A DNA stretch of 64,000 bases. Origin: Calvatia gigantea (Eukaryota; Basidiomycota; Agaricomycetes; Agaricales; Lycoperdaceae). Each line of letters begins with the position of its first letter. The stretch's first letter is position 1. Below, one piece after another: positions 53,627 to 64,000 of the stretch. The notes under the pieces were generated by a model. The model saw only the letters and a program-made list of their open reading frames with translations, searched no databases and had not been told where the DNA came from. The stretch spans positions 4,030,001 through 4,094,000 of the forward strand of contig JACAAK010000004.1 in NCBI GenBank assembly GCA_025093985.1, read 5' to 3'. The position numbers were made by a program, and so were the translations under genes.

Positions 53627-56430
53627 TCAGGATTGCATCTGCCTACGCGCCAACTCAAGCATTGGCTTTGGCTTCTTCACCTGTGGCCGCTCATCATTCC
53701 CCTGAACCCCCGTCTGCTCTTCGTTGTCATTAGACTCGTCATGGCTCGACGCGGAGTGTGGGCGCTTTTGCGGAGCTTGCTCGGCTGTGCTATCGGCTTT
53801 GGGGGTCTGAGTATCGAACTCATAAGGGATGGCTAGGGCCTGGAAGACCAGATTGCCTATGCTTTCACAGACATCCCCATAAATTTCTGAATATGTGCTG
53901 GCCTCCAGCATTGCCTCATCTCCAGAGTATTTTTCATCTACGTAGGAGAAGTAGAGCGCGGCACGGATATCGTCTAGGCTTCCTACAAGGGGAGAGAGTT
54001 CATTGGGGATTATAGACGCAAGAGTATTTGCGAATGTTTTCTTGGTAAAGAGTTTCCTCCTGTCCCGGGTGGGGATTTCATCATAGGTGAAGACAACACG
54101 GGCAACCTCGAGGGCCTTCTCGTGGCCGACGCGACAGAGCAGAATCCACAAGGCGATCCACCAGAGTGACTCGAGGTCGTGCTGAAATCTGAATTTCGGT
54201 GGTGGTGGCTCGTCTGGGTCGCCGAATACTATCGCCGGCCCTGCAGGCCGAGCCCTACGGACAAATGGGTTACCCGCCTCTCCGCGCCTGGGCCGTTTGG
54301 AGACCGGAGCAGTATAGAACCGTTCCGATGCGTGGATCTCGAGTGGCATGAAGTAAGGTGTGCCCTTCGATATGCATTAGAATCAACCATGCGGGATATG
54401 CAAAACATACTGTTTTCGGGTCGCCACTCCAGGTCGTATCATCAAACTCCTTGGCATACTCCAAATCACTCAGCTTCCCTCTCGTCAGCTCCCCGTTTCC
54501 AAGAACAATAATGTTGCCTGTGCTGACATCGCCATGTGTCCAGCCAGCAAGATACATAAGAACAAGTGCTTCAAGCAGATCAGCATTGCGGTGTGCACAG
54601 TAGGCGACAAGCAAACACACCTATACACGCATCCATGATGGCGTTAAAAGAAGTCTTAAGATCCTTGGCGTGGTGAAGGGGATAGCCAACGTCGTTGTAG
54701 ATCAGGCGGTGCTGCTGTTTTACTTTGTACGTGCGGGGGGTGACGGTCACCTTCGTCGTTTCTGAGATGGCAGGGTGAAGATTCGATGACAGACCCAAGT
54801 GATGCCTTGTCCTGAGTTGACCCTTTGACTACATTCTTCGAGCCCCCGGGTGCCGATAATACAGAAGTAAGGATGGACGGTTTTGGTTTCACTGCTTCTA
54901 TGTGGGCTTTCGTTGTCGCGATTTTTTTGGAGTGACAGATCACCATAAAGTAATCCTGGTAGGTACGCTCGTGAAACACGGTGTCGAGATGTTCCCGAAG
55001 ATACTTAGATGCCCATTTATAATCCTCCTCCTTTACACCCTCCAGGCGCGAAAAGATGGCAGCCTGGATCTCTTCTTCTGTCCGCGAGCCCTCGTCAAGC
55101 CATCCGTCCTTGAGCGCAACGGGGCGGCCCTTCTCCAAGTCGAGTTTGCCTTCGCAATAACCTTCGACTTCAATAGCCTCCCAAACCCGTGTCTGCCTTC
55201 CTGTGATGCACAGCACACGAGGTGTGAATAACAGCTTCTTGGTCCTGAAGTATCGTGGTGCCTCCTTTGTACCCATCTGATAGACGTAACAAATACCGTC
55301 GCCATACGATACTTGGTGAACAGTGGGGTCATATCCAATCTCTTCCGGCGTTGCGTAAAGGAGGGACTGGAATACCTGGATGAATTTCTTGATATCCTAT
55401 CGCAAAGTGTGAGATGTGGGCGACACAGCGATCATGGAGCTCACCCTTGTAAAATCAAAACTCTCCGATTTCACAGAATGGGAGCGGCAAAAGTACCAGA
55501 CGGACATCCGGGTGTCCTCGATCGTGATCTGGGAGGCTTTTCAGAGAGACATGACAAAAGAACAGTGGAACAGGAACCTACGCCATATATCCAGGTTCGC
55601 CGGGGATCGTCGTTCAGAATATGGCTGGCAGCCGACACCAGCTTTTCACGGTTCTTTGAAGCCGATTAGCTCACGAATGCTGTTGATAGTGTGCAAAGAA
55701 CCCACGTCGGTCACATCAGCAGCTTTGGCAGCCTTCTTGAATTCGGCAATGGCAGCGATATCGAACAAGATGACATCTCTTGAACCCGGGTTGCTTGTGA
55801 TGCAGGCGTCCACCCGGAAATTCGTTCCCACAATCTCTGATTTCATTGTTGCCGGTGGACAGTCCCTGTAGGAGTAACGACATGTGCGTTGACGATCGTC
55901 CTTATCAGAGCACCGGACGCTCTTCAGAAAATTCACGATCCCCTGCAGGTGCTTGAACACCGCGACTTCATGTGGGTTGAACTTTGCTGGACTTTGCATA
56001 GATTTAGTCCAAGTCAAAACCTTTTCGCCAGCCATCGTCAACTTCCTTCAACAGTGGGTTGGTACGCCGGTTGTTGTATGCCTGAAAAGCTCTGCTGACG
56101 GACTCCTGGGAAGGGACAAACGGCGCGTAGTGTTCCAAGAAGCCGTCGATAGGGCATTGGATCTCAGAAACCATTTCCTGCACAACAGCCCCTCGCAGAT
56201 CGGTCTAGTTGTGATTTCCGCCTGCTTCTTGTATGCTTCGTGGCGAGTTTGGCGACGCGTGAATGATCACGTGACTATAAACAAAACTGGAGCAACTCAC
56301 GATGGCAGGGACGTACCCGTTTGGACAGCCCTGAAATAGAGAATTTAGTGGGTTAACACTATTGAAATGGACCAACAAACGCTTCCGTTGCTTTTCCTTT
56401 AGCGAGGTGGGACGCGAGGAATCTCTTGTC
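53627..56430 (-). CDS. FunK1-2: fungal-type protein kinase, probably impaired
   Basis: Second copy of the FunK1 unit, exactly 4683 bp from FunK1-1 over much of its length. The same domains are present. The C-terminal exon is 54364-53627 with GTPYFMPLEIHA-type start and FRFQHDLESLWWI. It differs at two important sites. The catalytic loop reads WTHGDVSTGN, so the HRD arginine is Gly, and the initiator position of copies 1 and 3 (CATGTCCC) is CGCGTCCC, so the usual ATG is lost. One codon is missing after MVSEI. There are also two one-base surpluses, at TTTT 56022-56025 (minus AAAA) and CCC 54794-54796 (minus GGG). About 360 bp (55322-55680) is identical to FunK1-1, including an intron. It may be a pseudogene or a kinase-dead paralogue. 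Confidence 0.7.
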
Positions 56431-57999
56431 CACGACAGTGCCGCTTGTTCTGCTATTTAACTGGCTAACCTCCAACCCTCAAAAGATAATCGATATCTTC
56501 AAAAACCCCATTCGGATATCGTTGTTTTCCAGAATGAGGTCCGCTTGTGCATCAGAAAACATACTTGTTAGCGAGTCATGAATTGCGTTAACCTCATTAG
56601 GGTGCACTGATATGCTGTGACGCACACTCCTTCATTTGCGTCAGCGAGATGTGGCGCCCCAGTGGGACCCCTAAGCAACCAGGCACCCCGTGGGTATGAC
56701 TCACTGGACTAACATCCCAAGTAACGGTCAGGTTATACTAGGGGCTACGCTAGATAAACACAGTTTACGCCGAGCACCCTTGGAGGTAATTATTTTAACA
56801 GCCTGCACGGCGCAATGCAACAAATCTAGCCTCGAAGCAGTTGTTGCCAAAGGCGGTCCCCGAACCAGCGGTCAGGAGACCACGAAACAAGAGCGATTGT
56901 CACATCGCAAAGACCGTTGATTCTTCTGAAGGTTAAATCAGGGGACGTGTGGGGTCGTTAGTCGGCTGCTGGTCAGGCTGGTTGTCAGACGTTGCGGACC
57001 CAGGAGCATTACGGCGGAACGATATTTTCCTAATCTAATACTTGCGCTGCAGAATCCAAGAAACAGAACAAAGAGTGTAGTGAACCGACCCTTGAGATAT
57101 TGATAAATCACACCAAGCGTCACAGACTTCACGTGGATGCTCCCCTGAGGTGGTATCCCATTTGTTTTGATCATGACCTACCCGACACTCTCTCACACTC
57201 ACCCCAGGCCAGAGGGAGCGTTTTGATAAACGTTGCTTTAATTACTTGCAAGCCCACGACCCCGGCGGGTTCCTTATATGGGCAAGCTCAATTGCGAGAG
57301 TCCGCAATCTGGTTTGGACAGTTGGGACACTCATCAATACATAAATTATTTCGAACGTCACCATGAAGCTAACTCGGGTCAAGTCCCAACACACTGCTTG
57401 CGTATGTGTGCAAGGATCCGTCAGGATCTCCTGCTAGGGCTCCGTTTGTAGGAGGGATCCGTGCCGGCAATGCAGTAGGCATATTGTGGTATACTAATGG
57501 CCGATCCGTGATGCTTCACCAGTCCCAGACTCGATAGCGAGGTCAAGTTTCAAATCAAGGGCTTGAGTTATTGATCCCAACGACTATCTGATCCTGACGT
57601 ATTCGGTATTTCCCTTCGATCAGTACTATGCTACGCAGCCGGAGTCGAATTTTGCGAGACGGCCCGGGAGGGTGTTATTCGCGTAGGCCCCTGAAATCTG
57701 GGAATCGGAATTTTCGAGGTGGATGGCAGCTCATCGGGTCGAAATCTACGTACTTGCGGGGGAGGGTTTCTGAGTCCTCACCCCCTCTGAGATGGTGGGG
57801 CAGCCTTGCTAACAGACCTGAGCGACCTTGACCCCGAGTCCAACCAGTCACTTTTATGTCATGGGTCTATACATAAGAACGGGCGCCTTTGGTGTTTCGG
57901 AGACTTTGCCTGTGCATGACTATCGGATTCAATCAGGGACATATGGAACAAGTCAATTTCCAGGTGATTATATTTCGACGAATAAGGTGGACAAAGTAA
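56431..57999. other. FunK1-2 to FunK1-3 spacer
   Basis: The left two thirds align with the spacer after FunK1-1. They contain a second, stop-ridden copy of the Cys-rich relic (about 56950-57420, minus). The rest (57480-58000) has no recognised feature. The plus-strand ORF 57828-58235 runs antisense into the kinase C-terminus and is a shadow. Confidence 0.4.
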
Positions 58000-60890
58000 T
58001 TATGAGGGTATCTGCCTACGCCTCGTTGTCCCCAATCTCAGCCTCTTGGCCTGTGGCTGCTCATCTTCCCCCTGGTCCGCTATCTCACTGCGGTCAGTGT
58101 CCAAATTATCTCCGTTGTCAGCGTCCGACTCATCCTCGTCATCAGTGCCTGGCCTATATTCATCATCGTCCCTGGGCTTCGGCTCGGGGCGTGGGCGCTT
58201 TTGTGGGAGTTCCTTGTTTTTGTCACCGGCTTTGACAGTCGGAACATCGAGTTTAATGAGACCGGAAACGTTTCGGGCGCGTTTGATCAAATTGCTCAGG
58301 CCTTTCCAGACTTTCTCATAAATCCCAGAGTATGTACTAGCTTCCAGCATCACCTCATCCGCAGAATATACCTCGCTTGTGTAGGAGACATAGAGGGTCT
58401 TGCGGATAACATCAAGGCATTTCACAACGGAGGAGAGGTTGGGATGGACTATGGACCTCACGTAAGGTGCAAATGTTTGCTTGGCGAAAAGTTTGCTCCT
58501 TTTGTCAGAGGGAATGTCACTATAAGTGAAAACTTCACTCGCAACCTCGAGCGCCCGAGGGTGTTTGACACGGTAAAGTAGAATCCATAGAGCGATCCAC
58601 CAAAGGGACTCCAGGTCATGCTGGAATCGGAATTTCGGAGGTGGTGGCGACTCATATAACTCCACCGAGTCCCCTACCGGGCTCGCCTGCTCCTGATCAT
58701 TTGCAAACACGTCAACCTCTTCAAGCTCATCTTCAGCAGAGGCTGGAGGATCGTAGAGCCGGTCCGACGCATGGATCTCCAGTGGCATGAAAAAAGGTGT
58801 GCCCTGTGATGTACCACATGAGCTTCAATTACCTCAGGTGTGTAAAGTATACGCACTGTTTTTGGATCGGTGCTCCGGGTTGCGTCATCAAATTGTTTGG
58901 CATATTCTAGGTCACTCAGCTTCCCTCTCGTCATGTCCCCACTCCCAAGAACGATGATGTTACCCGTGCTGACATCGCGGTGTGTCCAACCAGCAAGATA
59001 CATGAGAACAAGCGCTTCGAGTATATCAGCATTGTGGACGAAGTAGACAACAAGTAAACACACCAATGCATGCATCTCGGATGGCGTTGAAAGAAGTATT
59101 AAGATCCGCCTGCATCGTGAAGGGGGTAGCCAACATCGCGGTAGATCAAGCGATGCTGCTCCTTAGTTCGGTACTCACGCGGGAGGGCAGTGTTCTTCGT
59201 ATTTTCTGAGACGGTAGGGCGAAGACTTGTTGGCAGACCAGAGCGATCTTTGCCTTGTGCCGAGCCTCTGATCACATTGTTTGGGTCTGCTGGTGCAGGG
59301 GGAAAGGAGGAAAGGATGGACGGCTTTTGGTCCCGCTACTTTTGAACGGGCTTTCGTCTTCGCAATTCTCTTCGAGTCAGAGATCTCCATGAAGTAGTCT
59401 TTGTATGTGCGATCGCGAAACATAGTGTCAAGCTGGCTCCGAAGGCCTAGAGGTGCCCACTTATAATCCGCCTCCTGTGCCACACGCTCAAGGCACGTGA
59501 AAATGGCCGCCTGGATCTCGCCTTCTGTCCGCGAGCCCTCGTCAAGCCATCCATCCTTGAGTGCAACAGGCTGTCCCATCTCCCGACCGAATTCGTCTCC
59601 GTGATCACCCTCAACCTCAATGGCCTCCCAAACGCGTGTCTTCCTTCCTGTGATGCACAGCACACGAGGCGTGAACAGCAGCTTCTTGGTTCTGAAGTAG
59701 CGTGGTGCCTCTTTCGTTCCCATCTTGTAAACGTAACAAATCTCATTGTTGTGCCACACGCGATGGACAGTGGAATCATATCCAATCTCCTCGGGTGTCG
59801 CGTAGAGGAGAGACAGGAATACATGGATGAATTTCTCGATATTCTGTTGCAGAGTATGAGACGGGTGCGAACAGTAATCGTGAAGCTTACCTTTGTAAAA
59901 TCAAAGCTCTTTGATTTCACAGAGTGGGAGCGGCAAAAGTACCAGACAGACATCCGACTGTCTTCAATCGTAATCTAAAAAGCTTTTTATATTAGAGTGC
60001 GTTCAACACGTGACTATGGTGACGACGTACACCATATAACCAGGTCCGGCGGGGATCGTCATTCAAAGTGTGGCTGGCAGCGGACACCAATTTACGGCGG
60101 TTCTTCAAAGCTGATTAGCTCGTGAATGGTCCATGGAATATGAGGACTTACGTCAGCCACTTCGGCGGTTTTCTTAGCCTTCTTGAATTCGGCGAGAACA
60201 GCAGTATCGGACAAGACTACTTCTTTTGAATCCGGGTTGCTTGTGATGCAGGCATCCACCCTGAAATCCGTTCCAATTATTTCCGACTTCATCGTTGCCG
60301 ACGGGCAGTCCCTGTAGGAGTAGTGGCAAGCGCGCGAACTCGGAGGGTTGTTCTCGTCATCCTTGGCTCGGCACCCGACGCCCTTCAGAAAATTAACAAT
60401 TTCCTCTAGGGGCTTGAAGACGTCAACTTCAAGTGCGTCGGCCTTTGCCGGTCTCTGCACAAAGTCGGTCCAAGTCAGTAACCTTTTTATCACCATCGTC
60501 AACTTCCTCCAACAATAGTTCAGTGCGTTCGTCATCTTTGTATGCCTGAAACGCGTTGGTGATGGACTCCTGGGACGGAACGAACGGCGCGTAATGCTCC
60601 AAGAAGTCGTCGAGAGGGCATTCCAGGATTTCAGAGACCATTTCTTGTGCGATGGCCACTCGCAGTTTGGTCTGGTTGTCATCCCCACCCATTCCTCGGA
60701 CACTCCGTGGCGACCTATAGTCATGTGATGGGTCACACTGATTAAGAAAAAAAAGCTGGAATCACTCACGATGAACTGGCCAGGGACGCGCGGTCAGCCC
60801 TAAAACAGATATCTTAGTAGGTCGGTGAACTGAATGTAGGAATGAGCCAACTGACACTTCAGTCGCTTTTGCTTTAGAAATCTGGGACAT
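58000..60890 (-). CDS. FunK1-3: fungal-type protein kinase
   Basis: Third, most diverged copy. The start is ATG 60890 (MSQISKAKATEVSVGSF), followed by an intron with a TACTAAG branch point. The second large exon starts at 60714. The C-terminal exon is 58803-58000. Motifs: MVSEILECPLDDFLEHYAPFV, MGTKEAPRYFRTKKLL, ALKDGWLDEGSR, catalytic loop WTHRDVSTGN (HRD intact), SDLEYAKQFDD, FFMPLEIHA, FRFQHDLESLWWIALW. The C-terminal tail is acidic (DDEDESDADNGD) and ends with a basic KRLRL..RRR cluster, a possible nuclear signal. Three one-base surpluses break the frame: TTTTT 60484-60488, TTTT 59325-59328 and CC 59109-59110. All else agrees with FunK1-1, so the native gene is probably intact. Confidence 0.75.
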
Positions 60891-61756
60891 GAGGATTCTT
60901 TGACTGGTATTTGTGCCATTACACCTGCTATTTAACTGGCAAATTTTCAAATGATAAACCAATACTTTCCCCATTTGTACTGTCATTGTTCTCTAGAACG
61001 AGGTTCCAGCTGTGCACAAAGGATAAGTACTTGTTAGCGAGTGACTTAGAATTGTGTTATTCCCATTAAGGTGGTCTGGTGAGCAATTGCTGTGATGTAT
61101 ATAGCCCCTCTCATCTAATCGCGCCATGTGTGGCACCTCCGGGAGAGCTTGAGGTACTTGAGGGTGTATTAGGGTGTATTATCGATGTGAATTCCCAAGC
61201 CAATATCTCCAAGTGGGCAATGGCGCCAAACACTAGGAAGCTATACCGGATATGGTTCACGATATCAAGACTGCGAGGCATCCAACGTGATTATTTTAAC
61301 AGCCCGCAATGCACCAAATTTCTCCTCAAAGCTGTTGTCGCCAGAAGCGGGCCCTGAACTTGACATCAGAAGGCCACGAAACAAGACCCGTCGCACATCG
61401 CAAATGAACGCTAACCTGCCCAGCACTTATACCTCGGCGATCTGCTCACACAATAAAGTACAGGAATGAAATTCACCCTGTTAAGGATCACGATGTAAAT
61501 ACAGGACACATATATCATTACACAGGCTCGGAGGCAGAACGACAGTACGACAGAGGAAAATACGAGCACTCGTTCCGGAACTTTCAAACATTTCATACAA
61601 TACAAACAACGTCGACAGTTTTCTGCACGTAGTAAAGCTTCACACAAGCCAAGGTCATGTTATACAAAGATCAATCGGTTTCAGAACATTCAACAAAGAG
61701 TCTCAAAACACTCCAAGCCATGACTAGGAGACAAAGTCCAAAGAACACACCACAGA
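60891..61756. other. FunK1-3 5' flank and spacer
   Basis: The first 500 bases retain blocks of the FunK1 unit 5' flank (TTTAACTGGC, GTTATTCCCATTAAGGT, TTTTAACAGCCCGCAATG, AGCTGTTGTCGCC). No gene is seen. The remainder is the 3' flank of the secreted-protein gene. Confidence 0.45.
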
Positions 61757-62596
61757 TTACCATTTCTTGCACCACCCATCACTGTCCGTGATATAATTGA
61801 TGCTGCCATTAGGTTGTGTCTGTCCACCTGTGTTGGTAGCATCCGCCGCAGTGTGACAGTTCTTGAAGAGGGCACAGGTAAGGAGAGGGCTGCCATTCTG
61901 AGATTAACAATCAGCGACCATTGTCATGGAATCATTTGCGGCTTTAACGAGTTACCTTGCCATTGACGTCATGATAAGCTACAAAGGGAGACGGATTAGC
62001 GTTTCCGGGGTCTATGCGGTCATTATTCAACTTACTGTTTACGAAGTTGCAGCCTGCAACGGAATTGCACATGGCCTTACAGTCTAAAATTTGTTCCCTC
62101 GCACATCAGTAATCCCTTGCTACTAGGCTGGGCTGTGGTTTAGCAACTCTCACCCTTAACGGTATCAACAAGACCAAATGTAAGGTAATCTTTGGCCTGA
62201 GTCGCACCAGAAAGGTTGGAAAATGTTTTTTTGTAACCATCAGAGGGTGGAGGACGGGTTGGGGGGCATCGCAAAGCATGCGGGAAGTGCTTCACATGCT
62301 TGCAAATACCCTAAGTAGTCGAAGCAGGACACGATCAGCAACTCCTCTCGATAAATAAAGCTATAAGTAAGTGAACTCACCCGGTAGAGATGGACGATGC
62401 CATGGTAGCCACCAGGACGGTCGCCAAAGTACCAGCCAGGATAAGCGCCGTGCTCCCAAGGGGGGAGTGGTGCTCCATAGCAGTTTCCAGCGTTTAGGAC
62501 CGTATCCGGACCACCCCTTGCCTCGGGGGTCAAAGGTGAAGCAACAACAAGTGCGGAGCCAAAGGCGAGAACGGAAAGAAGGCTAGTAAAATGCAT
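61757..62596 (-). CDS. Small secreted cysteine-containing protein
   Basis: Minus-strand exons 62596-62381, 62310-62154, 62083-62036, 61978-61956 and 61897-61757 sum to 585 nt (194 aa), in phase with no break. A signal peptide of about 20 residues (LLSVLAFGSALVVAS) is followed by a mature part with LRCPPTRPPPSDGYKKTF, DYLTFGLVDTV, CKAMCNSVAGCNFVNTYHDV, LLTCALFKNCHT and a C-terminal ATNTGGQTQPNGSI..I..SDGWC. This pattern recurs in secreted proteins of mushrooms that I recall being annotated as fruit-body-specific protein A-like; the name is from memory and the function is unknown. The even number of conserved Cys suggests disulfides. Upstream lies a TATAAAA box. Confidence 0.8.
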
Positions 62597-62673
62597 CTTA
62601 GACAAGTTCAGATTCGGAGGCGGGTAGCAGTGAGCGACCTGAGGCTGGATAATATACGAACTTCCATGCCCTC

Positions 62674-62680
62674 TTTTATA
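62674..62680 (-). promoter_or_regulatory. TATA box of the secreted-protein gene
   Basis: TATAAAA on the minus strand, about 80 bases upstream of the start codon at 62596, in the context GGTGTATAAAAGAGGG. The position is typical for a fungal TATA element with a short leader. Confidence 0.55.
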
Positions 62681-63379
62681 CACCTTTTGTTGCAGGAAAC
62701 TGAACTGGGATGTGGGGTCACTTTCGTAACAGACCATGATCTGGGTTTGGCCGTAATGTGGAGGGGAGCGGAGAATGAGTTGCTCGGAGCTGAATCGCAT
62801 TTACGAAAACCAAAAGTGTAAATTCGGCACCGCTCTGTCCGAGATACATGTCAGTGGTACCTGGTTGCAGGAGCTGCCGTTATCAGTGCACGATACGAGC
62901 TCGTATGGCAGTAGTGTAGGACGTGAAAGAGGTCATAGATCGCGACATCCAAATATTTCACCGTCATCATGTAGCTCAAGTTCAGCCCGCAGACTGACCT
63001 TCATGCGGTGAAACTGAGGGAAAACATATTTTAAAAAGAGAGGGTGGGCCCGTTTCGAAATCTGATGCCTTGCTGAAGGGTGCTGCCCCACGACTCGGTG
63101 GCCGCTCTTGCACAAATTAATTAAACATGAGTACATTTTCGCAGTCTATTTGACTGAATATCTGTATGTGTACTTGCTGTCTACTCATATCCGACAATAC
63201 CTCGCCCACCTAAACCTCTACTCACCACGAATTGAACCAGCTGACCCCAGGAGCAACCAGAACTTCTCCATGTAGGTAATTTACTTGGTGTACGCGCTAA
63301 TTCTAACGGAGCGGGCATTAACATCAGGAGCTTATTTGAGTGATCGACATGAGCCTCAACTGTTAGTTTTTTAATTTTG
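62681..63379. other. Intergenic, no gene seen
   Basis: Only short ORFs on both strands. No repeat or RNA feature recognised. Confidence 0.4.
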
Positions 63380-63581
63380 GTTCGATCTCGTGGCCCTTTG
63401 GATACTCCAAGGGATATACACCCTTCACCTTCGTCAGGACAAAATCCTCTCACCAGATCATTTTGGTGAAGCAGCTTAACATATCCATATCATCGAAATC
63501 CCTGGTGTCCATTCCCTAGTATTCTAGCCAGGAGCGTACCTGAGGGACGTTGAGTTTCCAACCGGCAAACCATCTGGACAT
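63380..63581 (-). pseudogene. MSK small-protein family, nonsense-mutated copy
   Basis: The minus strand from ATG 63581 reads MSRWFAGWKLNVPQVRSWLEY, a TAG, then GMDTRDFDDMDMLSCFTKMIW, a TGA, and EDFVLTKVKGVYPLEYPKG. This is homologous in order to the intact gene at 21613 (WLEHQGIDVQN, DMVSHFTSMIWRDF, KGLVPFGF). CAG to TAG and a Trp/Arg-region stop explain the breaks; no indel is needed over this stretch. Confidence 0.7.
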
Positions 63582-64000
63582 GACAAGAACTGATTGATAG
63601 ATTAGACAACATCTAATGTGTCGGGATTTGTGAGGTGTACCAGAATAGATATGTGGCTTTTCCTCTGAGATGTAAAAAGCTGCGAAAGAGCGGAGGGGGG
63701 TATGGGGTGGGGGACAATAAATATCACGTGGCCTGTCTAGGTTTTTCTTGGTGGAGATCAATTCAAAAGAAAATGATACTGAAGTATCCCAAGACTAAGG
63801 AAAGCGGTGATCCCGCCCTAAGCGCCCATTCACCTTCATCCTATCATCCACGGATATTTTTAACATGCTCATGAAACAGGCCGTCAAGTAGCGCGAAACG
63901 AAGTCCGTGTCTATTACACCATACGACACAAAGGTTATCATGTAAGTAAACGAGCGTGCGAGGTATACTTAACACTATGACAAATGTCAGGATAATATAA
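63582..64000. other. Right end of window, no gene seen
   Basis: No supported coding region. ORFs here are under 85 codons without family motifs. Confidence 0.4.

Noticed and set aside
1793..60490. Programmed +1 frameshifting as a biological explanation for the many surplus bases
   Set aside because: Sites share no sequence motif, occur in unrelated genes and are absent from paralogues in 10.9-29.1 kb. Euplotes-like frameshifting needs a common slippery/stop context, which is not seen.
1..64000. CRISPR arrays, rRNA genes, viral genes, bacterial operons
   Set aside because: No spaced repeats, rRNA motifs, capsid/polymerase or prokaryotic operon structure were seen. All recognised genes are intron-bearing fungal genes.

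Overview
The window is nuclear DNA of a filamentous basidiomycete, most likely a mushroom-forming agaricomycete. Genes are split by many short introns of about 35-75 bp with GT...CTRAY...AG signals. The families present point the same way: FunK1-type fungal protein kinases, ent-kaurene-oxidase-like P450s, an expanded uncharacterised 7TM family, single-pass surface proteins with an NVTVDD...YTG...W ectodomain start, and a BOI-type polarity scaffold. I cannot name the genus.

Layout. 1.8-19.4 kb is a cell-surface gene array. Four signal-peptide/one-TM paralogues (TM1-TM4) are interleaved with five members of one 7TM family (A-E). TM1+7TM-A and TM2+7TM-B look like copies of one ~4.4 kb pair; 7TM-C, -D and -E are ~2.1 kb tandem units. 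7TM-D is intact, C is slightly truncated, B has stop codons, and A and E are fragments. 19.4-22.4 kb holds a small orphan gene (111 aa), a broken copy of it carrying a tRNA-like insertion, and scraps of the TM4 3' end. 22.5-24.5 kb is a membrane-anchored histidine acid phosphatase/phytase (minus strand). 27.9-29.1 kb is another 7TM gene. 30.5-35.4 kb is a tandem P450 pair. 35.9-37.8 kb is a second membrane-anchored phytase, with a 9-nt micro-exon. 39.9-40.8 kb is a GPR1/FUN34/YaaH (acetate/ammonia) transporter. 43.4-48.0 kb is a BOI1/2-like SH3-SAM-PH scaffold. 48.9-60.9 kb is a tandem triplication of a FunK1 kinase (minus strand). 61.8-62.6 kb encodes a small secreted protein.

The genes look like accessory functions (surface sensing, phosphate release, oxidation, kinase expansion) around two conserved housekeeping-type genes, BOI and the Ato-type transporter. 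I see no biosynthetic cluster logic beyond tandem duplication.

A cross-cutting property: about 34 reading-frame breaks can be located by comparison with paralogues or family motifs. Every one is resolved by removing single bases next to an identical base; none requires adding a base. They lie in 1.8-7.4 and 30.5-60.5 kb, while about 7 kb of coding sequence in 10.9-29.1 kb has none. This is more like insertion-biased sequence error than gene death, so genes broken only in this way are annotated as CDS with a frame break, and genes with nonsense codons or deletions as pseudogenes. All exon boundaries are by-eye predictions checked for phase.
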